Shown here: piece by piece, positions 60,790 to 64,000 of the stretch | Layout of the letters: every line of letters starts with the position of its first letter | Numbering within the stretch: the stretch's first letter is position 1 | Source of the DNA: Streptomyces sp. CG 926 | GTDB lineage: Bacteria > Actinomycetota > Actinomycetes > Streptomycetales > Streptomycetaceae | Direction of reading: 5' to 3' | Assembly (NCBI RefSeq): GCF_003148825.1 | Contig: NZ_QGGZ01000019.1 | Span: forward strand, 1-64,000 | Length of the DNA stretch: 64,000 nucleotides | Program-made: the position numbers and the translations under genes | Notes under the pieces: generated by a model | Seen by the model: the letters and a program-made list of their open reading frames with translations, nothing else | The model's database searches: none | What the model was told of the DNA's origin: nothing

Positions 60790-63158
60790 TGAACGCACAC
60801 GCTGACAAGCAGCTCCCGAACCGGTCCGCCTCGAAGGACGCCCCGGACGCCCCGGACACCCCGGGCACCCCCCTGGCCGCAGCGGTGTCCGTGTCCCCCG
60901 CCTACGCCGAAAGCCGGCTGGCCCGGGCCCTTGGGACCTCCGTCCTCCACGAGGACGCCGCCACGCGCGAGCGCGCCCGCTCCCGGGCCCGGAAGTGGCG
61001 TCAGGTCCTGTCCGGCATCGACTCGGGTTCCCTGACCGTCGGATCGCGCACCCCGGTGGCCGGCCTGCCCGCCTGGGTGACCCCGGAGGTGGTCACCGGC
61101 GGCTTCGCCACCGGCTCCGCCGCGGCCGGCGGACCGCTGCTGCCGTACGAGGAGGACGCCGCCCGGTCGGCCGGCGTACCGGCGACCCGGGCGGAGCTCT
61201 TCGCCCACTTCCTCACCGAGGACGGCCTGGGCCGCCTGTGGTCCCTGCTGGACAGCGGGAGTTACGAGGTCCGGGTGCCGGAGGAGGCCGCGCTGGCCAC
61301 CGTGGCCTGGCTGGTCCGCGCCGGGGACTTCGAGGCGGCCGCCGAACTCGTCACCGTACTGCGGCCGTTCGCCGACCGGCTGCGGTTCCTGCCGCGCCCC
61401 ACCGGCCGGCCGCGGCCCGCGGCGGGCGCCGTGCACCGCCGAACCGTCGGGGACGCCGCGGCCTCGCTCGCCCGGCGCCGGCCGAACGCGGCCGTCGAGA
61501 CCCAGCGGGAGGCGCTGACCGTCTGGGCGCCCTTCGAGGACGCGCTGCTCACCCACCGGCTGGAGGCCGCCTCGGGCACGCCCGGCCCGCACTGGCACGC
61601 CGACGGCGCCGCTCTGCTGGCCCGCTACGGATCCCTCGCCGCGCAGCACACCCGCTGCACCAAGCACCGGAACCCGAAGTCGAACGCCGCCGTCCTGCGC
61701 CGGGCCCTGGAGGAGGAGCTCGCGGGGCGCGCCCTGGCACCCCGGCTCGCCGGACTGCTGCGCGTGGCCGTCGCCTCGATGGTCACCAAGCGCGGCACCC
61801 CCGGCTCCGGCCGGCACACCCACCTGCGCCGGGTCCAGGCCGAGCAGGCGGCGCTGCCCTCGCACCACGCGCTGGCCGCGCTGGTCCTGCGTCGTATCTC
61901 GCGGCTCGACCCGGCCGGTGGAACGACCGACGTGGACACACCGCTGGCCCCGGTGGGCGGGGGCGAGTCCGTGGAGAGCGGCCTGCCCGTGGGCACGGCC
62001 GTGCCGCCGTCGATCGGGAACTGCGTCCGCGTCGCGCTCAGCGCCCCGCTGGAGGAGCTGGTGGCGCGCGGCGTGGTGCCGTCCGCCGAGGTCCTCGCGG
62101 AGCTCGTACCGCAGCTCGTCGCCGCCGTCACCGCCGAGCAGTACGCCGACGAGCCGCTGCGCGACCTGATGGCGGGCACCTACCGCGCCTTCCGCAACCG
62201 CCGCTCCCTGCTCCTGCTGGACCTCGCACACCAGGTGCGGATCGAGGAACTGCCCTGGCTGCGGGCGGTCTCCGCGCACCGCGACGCCGCCGCGGGCGCC
62301 CAGGAACAGGCCGAGGAGGCGCTGCGCCGGCTGGGCGAGCTGGCGGTGTCCGCCTTCCCCGCCACCGTGCTGCCCAACCCGCTCGTGCGGGAACTGTCCC
62401 ACCTGGGCCGGCAGGCCGAGCTGGGTACGCCGTTCGTGGAGGAGCTCGCCGCCGACATCTTCATGGGGACCTTCACCCCGAAGTTCCTCGTGGCCGCCCG
62501 GATCGCCGCCGACCTCCTCGAAGGGAGCCTGTACGAGCGGTACTACGACATCGACTTCGCGCGCCTGCGTCGGATGGCGGTCGCCCAGGCCGTCGACAGC
62601 GCGGGGCGCGGCCGGCCGGCCCGCACGGCCGAGGAGTTCGCGACGCTGTGCACCGAACGTGCCGGGACCGACGGGAGGGACCGGCGCCCGGCCGTGAACG
62701 GCAAGGTGATCGAGCAGGCCCAGATCCTGACGACCCACAACCTGGCCACCCTGGCCGCCCGGGTGGGGATCGCCCCGGCGGGGGGCTGGGCGGCGCCGGC
62801 CCGGGACTGCTTCGACGTGGTGTGCCGCCTGGTGAACCGGACGGCGGGCAGGCCCACGCTGTCCACCGTCAAGGACACCGCGTACGCGTGGCGGCAGATG
62901 CTGTTCCACCTCTCCCTGTGCGAGGACGCGGAGCGGGCGGCGGTGCTGGAGTGGATCGAGGCGGACATCGTGCGCCAGCCGCAGCTCGTCCGGGCCAGGC
63001 TGGCCCCGGCCCTCGCGGGGTTGCGTCTGGTGGCGGCGGGCGGCTCCTTCGCAGCGGACGGCACCGCCGAGCACGGCCGTGCCCGTCGGCTGCTCGGCTG
63101 GAGCACCGACGGGCACTGGATGCGCGCCGACCGGACGTCGACGCAGCCGCCGGGGTAG
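60789..63158 (+). CDS. Large helical protein with tRNA-like leader
   Basis: A 789-residue soluble, almost entirely helical protein with HEAT-like regularity (ELVARGVVPSAEVLAELVPQ and many AVAALL-type helices). The first 40 residues are disordered. There are no recognised enzyme motifs. KHRNPKSNAAVLRRALEEEL is a basic, possibly RNA-binding stretch. The ATG overlaps the CCA of the upstream tRNA-like RNA, so the ribosome site itself is inside the T arm and acceptor region, which suggests translation control by something that recognises the fold, or by the protein itself. No family can be named. Confidence 0.8.
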   Translation: MNAHADKQLPNRSASKDAPDAPDTPGTPLAAAVSVSPAYAESRLARALGTSVLHEDAATRERARSRARKWRQVLSGIDSGSLTVGSRTPVAGLPAWVTPEVVTGGFATGSAAAGGPLLPYEEDAARSAGVPATRAELFAHFLTEDGLGRLWSLLDSGSYEVRVPEEAALATVAWLVRAGDFEAAAELVTVLRPFADRLRFLPRPTGRPRPAAGAVHRRTVGDAAASLARRRPNAAVETQREALTVWAPFEDALLTHRLEAASGTPGPHWHADGAALLARYGSLAAQHTRCTKHRNPKSNAAVLRRALEEELAGRALAPRLAGLLRVAVASMVTKRGTPGSGRHTHLRRVQAEQAALPSHHALAALVLRRISRLDPAGGTTDVDTPLAPVGGGESVESGLPVGTAVPPSIGNCVRVALSAPLEELVARGVVPSAEVLAELVPQLVAAVTAEQYADEPLRDLMAGTYRAFRNRRSLLLLDLAHQVRIEELPWLRAVSAHRDAAAGAQEQAEEALRRLGELAVSAFPATVLPNPLVRELSHLGRQAELGTPFVEELAADIFMGTFTPKFLVAARIAADLLEGSLYERYYDIDFARLRRMAVAQAVDSAGRGRPARTAEEFATLCTERAGTDGRDRRPAVNGKVIEQAQILTTHNLATLAARVGIAPAGGWAAPARDCFDVVCRLVNRTAGRPTLSTVKDTAYAWRQMLFHLSLCEDAERAAVLEWIEADIVRQPQLVRARLAPALAGLRLVAAGGSFAADGTAEHGRARRLLGWSTDGHWMRADRTSTQPPG

Positions 63159-63417
63159 CCGCCTGTGCGGCCGCCGCGATGGCTGCCGAGGTGGCTGCCG
63201 AGGTGGCCGTCTCGCGTCGGGTGCTCGTGCGGCCGGACCGCGGATCCGTCCGTCCTCGCGAGGGCGCCCTGACGTCCTCGGCCCCCCTCCCCCGGGATCC
63301 CCGGGACGTCCACGGATCCGCCCGTCGGGGGGTGCATCCGTATGGGGCCCGCGCGGGGAAGCGGTTACGTCTGCGGTACATCGATGCGGCCTCGCGGGGC
63401 CGGTGAAGGGGTCGGTT

Positions 63418-63861
63418 GTGGCGATCACCGTCCGGAGGGACATCCTCGTCGGGCTTCCTCTCGAAGATCTGGTCGCCTACCTGGAGGACTTCTCCCGAAC
63501 CGAGGAATGGGACCCGGGCACGGTGCGGTGCGTGCGGGTCGGTGAAGGACCGGTACGGCAGGGGACCGTGTGGCGGAACACCTCGCGTTTCCGTGGCCGG
63601 ACCAGCGACCTGCTGTACCGGCTCGTCTCCCGAGAGCCGGATCGGCTGCTGTTCGTCGGTGAGAACGGGACCGTCACGGCCACCGACGACCTGAGGTTCC
63701 GGGCCCGCTCGGCCACCACCACGCGCCTCTCCTACACGGCGTCCTTGCGGTTCAAGGGATGGGCGCGCCTGGCCACGCCCTTCCTGCGCCCCGAATTCGA
63801 CAGGCTGGCCGACGCCGTGGCCGACCGACTGCCCTACGCGGCCACCGGCCACCGCGGATAG
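63418..63861 (+). CDS. SRPBCC (polyketide cyclase-like) protein
   Basis: A 147-residue START-like fold with VAYLEDFSRTEEWDPGT, the typical second helix and Trp, and TRLSYTASLRFKGWARL strands. It binds a hydrophobic ligand. GTG at 63418 has AAGGGG 6 nt upstream; an in-frame GTG at 63403 is less likely. Confidence 0.85.
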   Translation: MAITVRRDILVGLPLEDLVAYLEDFSRTEEWDPGTVRCVRVGEGPVRQGTVWRNTSRFRGRTSDLLYRLVSREPDRLLFVGENGTVTATDDLRFRARSATTTRLSYTASLRFKGWARLATPFLRPEFDRLADAVADRLPYAATGHRG

Positions 63862-63866
63862 CGCCG

Positions 63867-64000
63867 TCAGCCCGGTTGCCGCCCCGCCCGCCGCTCCGGT
63901 CCGCCGGGGCGGGACCGGAGCAGGAAGACCTCGTCGGTGAAGCACCAGGCCCAGTCCTCGTCGGGCGCCAGGGAGAGGACGACCGGGTGTCCGCTGCGCA
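63867..64000 (-). CDS. UBP-type zinc-finger protein (C-terminal part)
   Basis: The last 44 codons are visible. SGHPVVLSLAPDEDWAWCFT matches the end of bacterial UBP-type zinc-finger domains (HPVVRSLEPGEDWxWCYVDE). The rest is outside the window. Confidence 0.65.
   Translation of the reverse strand, partial: RSGHPVVLSLAPDEDWAWCFTDEVFLLRSRPGGPERRAGRQPG

Overview
The window is very GC-rich and densely packed. Its regulators, P450s, DUF families and promoters fit Streptomyces, probably an accessory-rich part of the chromosome. All functions below come from reading the sequence; no database search was run.

Left part (1-14.2 kb): one edge of a nonribosomal peptide (NRPS) cluster. It holds the start of an NRPS gene (cut by the window edge), a carrier-protein-type P450, a SyrP-like Fe(II)/2-oxoglutarate oxygenase, an alpha/beta hydrolase, a GNAT acetyltransferase, the 4-hydroxyphenylglycine (Hpg) pathway (HmaS plus a fused Hmo-HpgT), a CmlA-like diiron hydroxylase, a YbaK-like deacylase and an ABC exporter. 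Three inverted repeats of the form GTTCAACYG-N11/12-CRGTTGAAC lie in its promoter regions and match the StrR-type operator design. Convergent gene pairs are separated by long perfect hairpin terminators.

14.3-22.8 kb: a histidine kinase gene and a NarL-type response regulator gene that look like partners are separated by a replication module (prim-pol, P4-type helicase, small protein) with an iteron-like upstream region. Next come GNA-loop minihairpins of the kind found in Streptomyces telomeres, then a tyrosine-recombinase-like gene with an embedded LacI-type helix-turn-helix, flanked by 17-bp direct repeats, then an IS110 remnant.

22.9-39.2 kb: scattered hypotheticals, a DUF1062 protein, a methyltransferase, a VanJ-like phosphatase with a two-component system, a crystallin-like protein, a deaminase-ASCH fusion next to an IstB (IS21) remnant, a six-repeat propeller-like protein, RidA, a DUF4389 protein and an MFS transporter. 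A gene at 35.3 kb has a decayed paralogue at 31.3 kb.

39.6-64 kb: the most unusual protein is a 768-residue fusion of a macrodomain, a uracil-DNA-glycosylase-like domain and an R-S-E ADP-ribosyltransferase (39.6-41.9 kb). Then come two more P450s (one with a ferredoxin), an anti-sigma-type ATPase, a DUF418 protein, a lipoprotein, small hypotheticals, a DHA2 exporter, DinB, a LysR/cupin divergent pair, DoxX, a VOC protein, an aldo-keto reductase, a Tat-exported amidohydrolase, a 789-residue alpha-helical protein whose transcript begins with a perfectly paired tRNA-shaped cloverleaf ending in CCA that overlaps the ATG, an SRPBCC protein and the end of a UBP-type zinc-finger gene.
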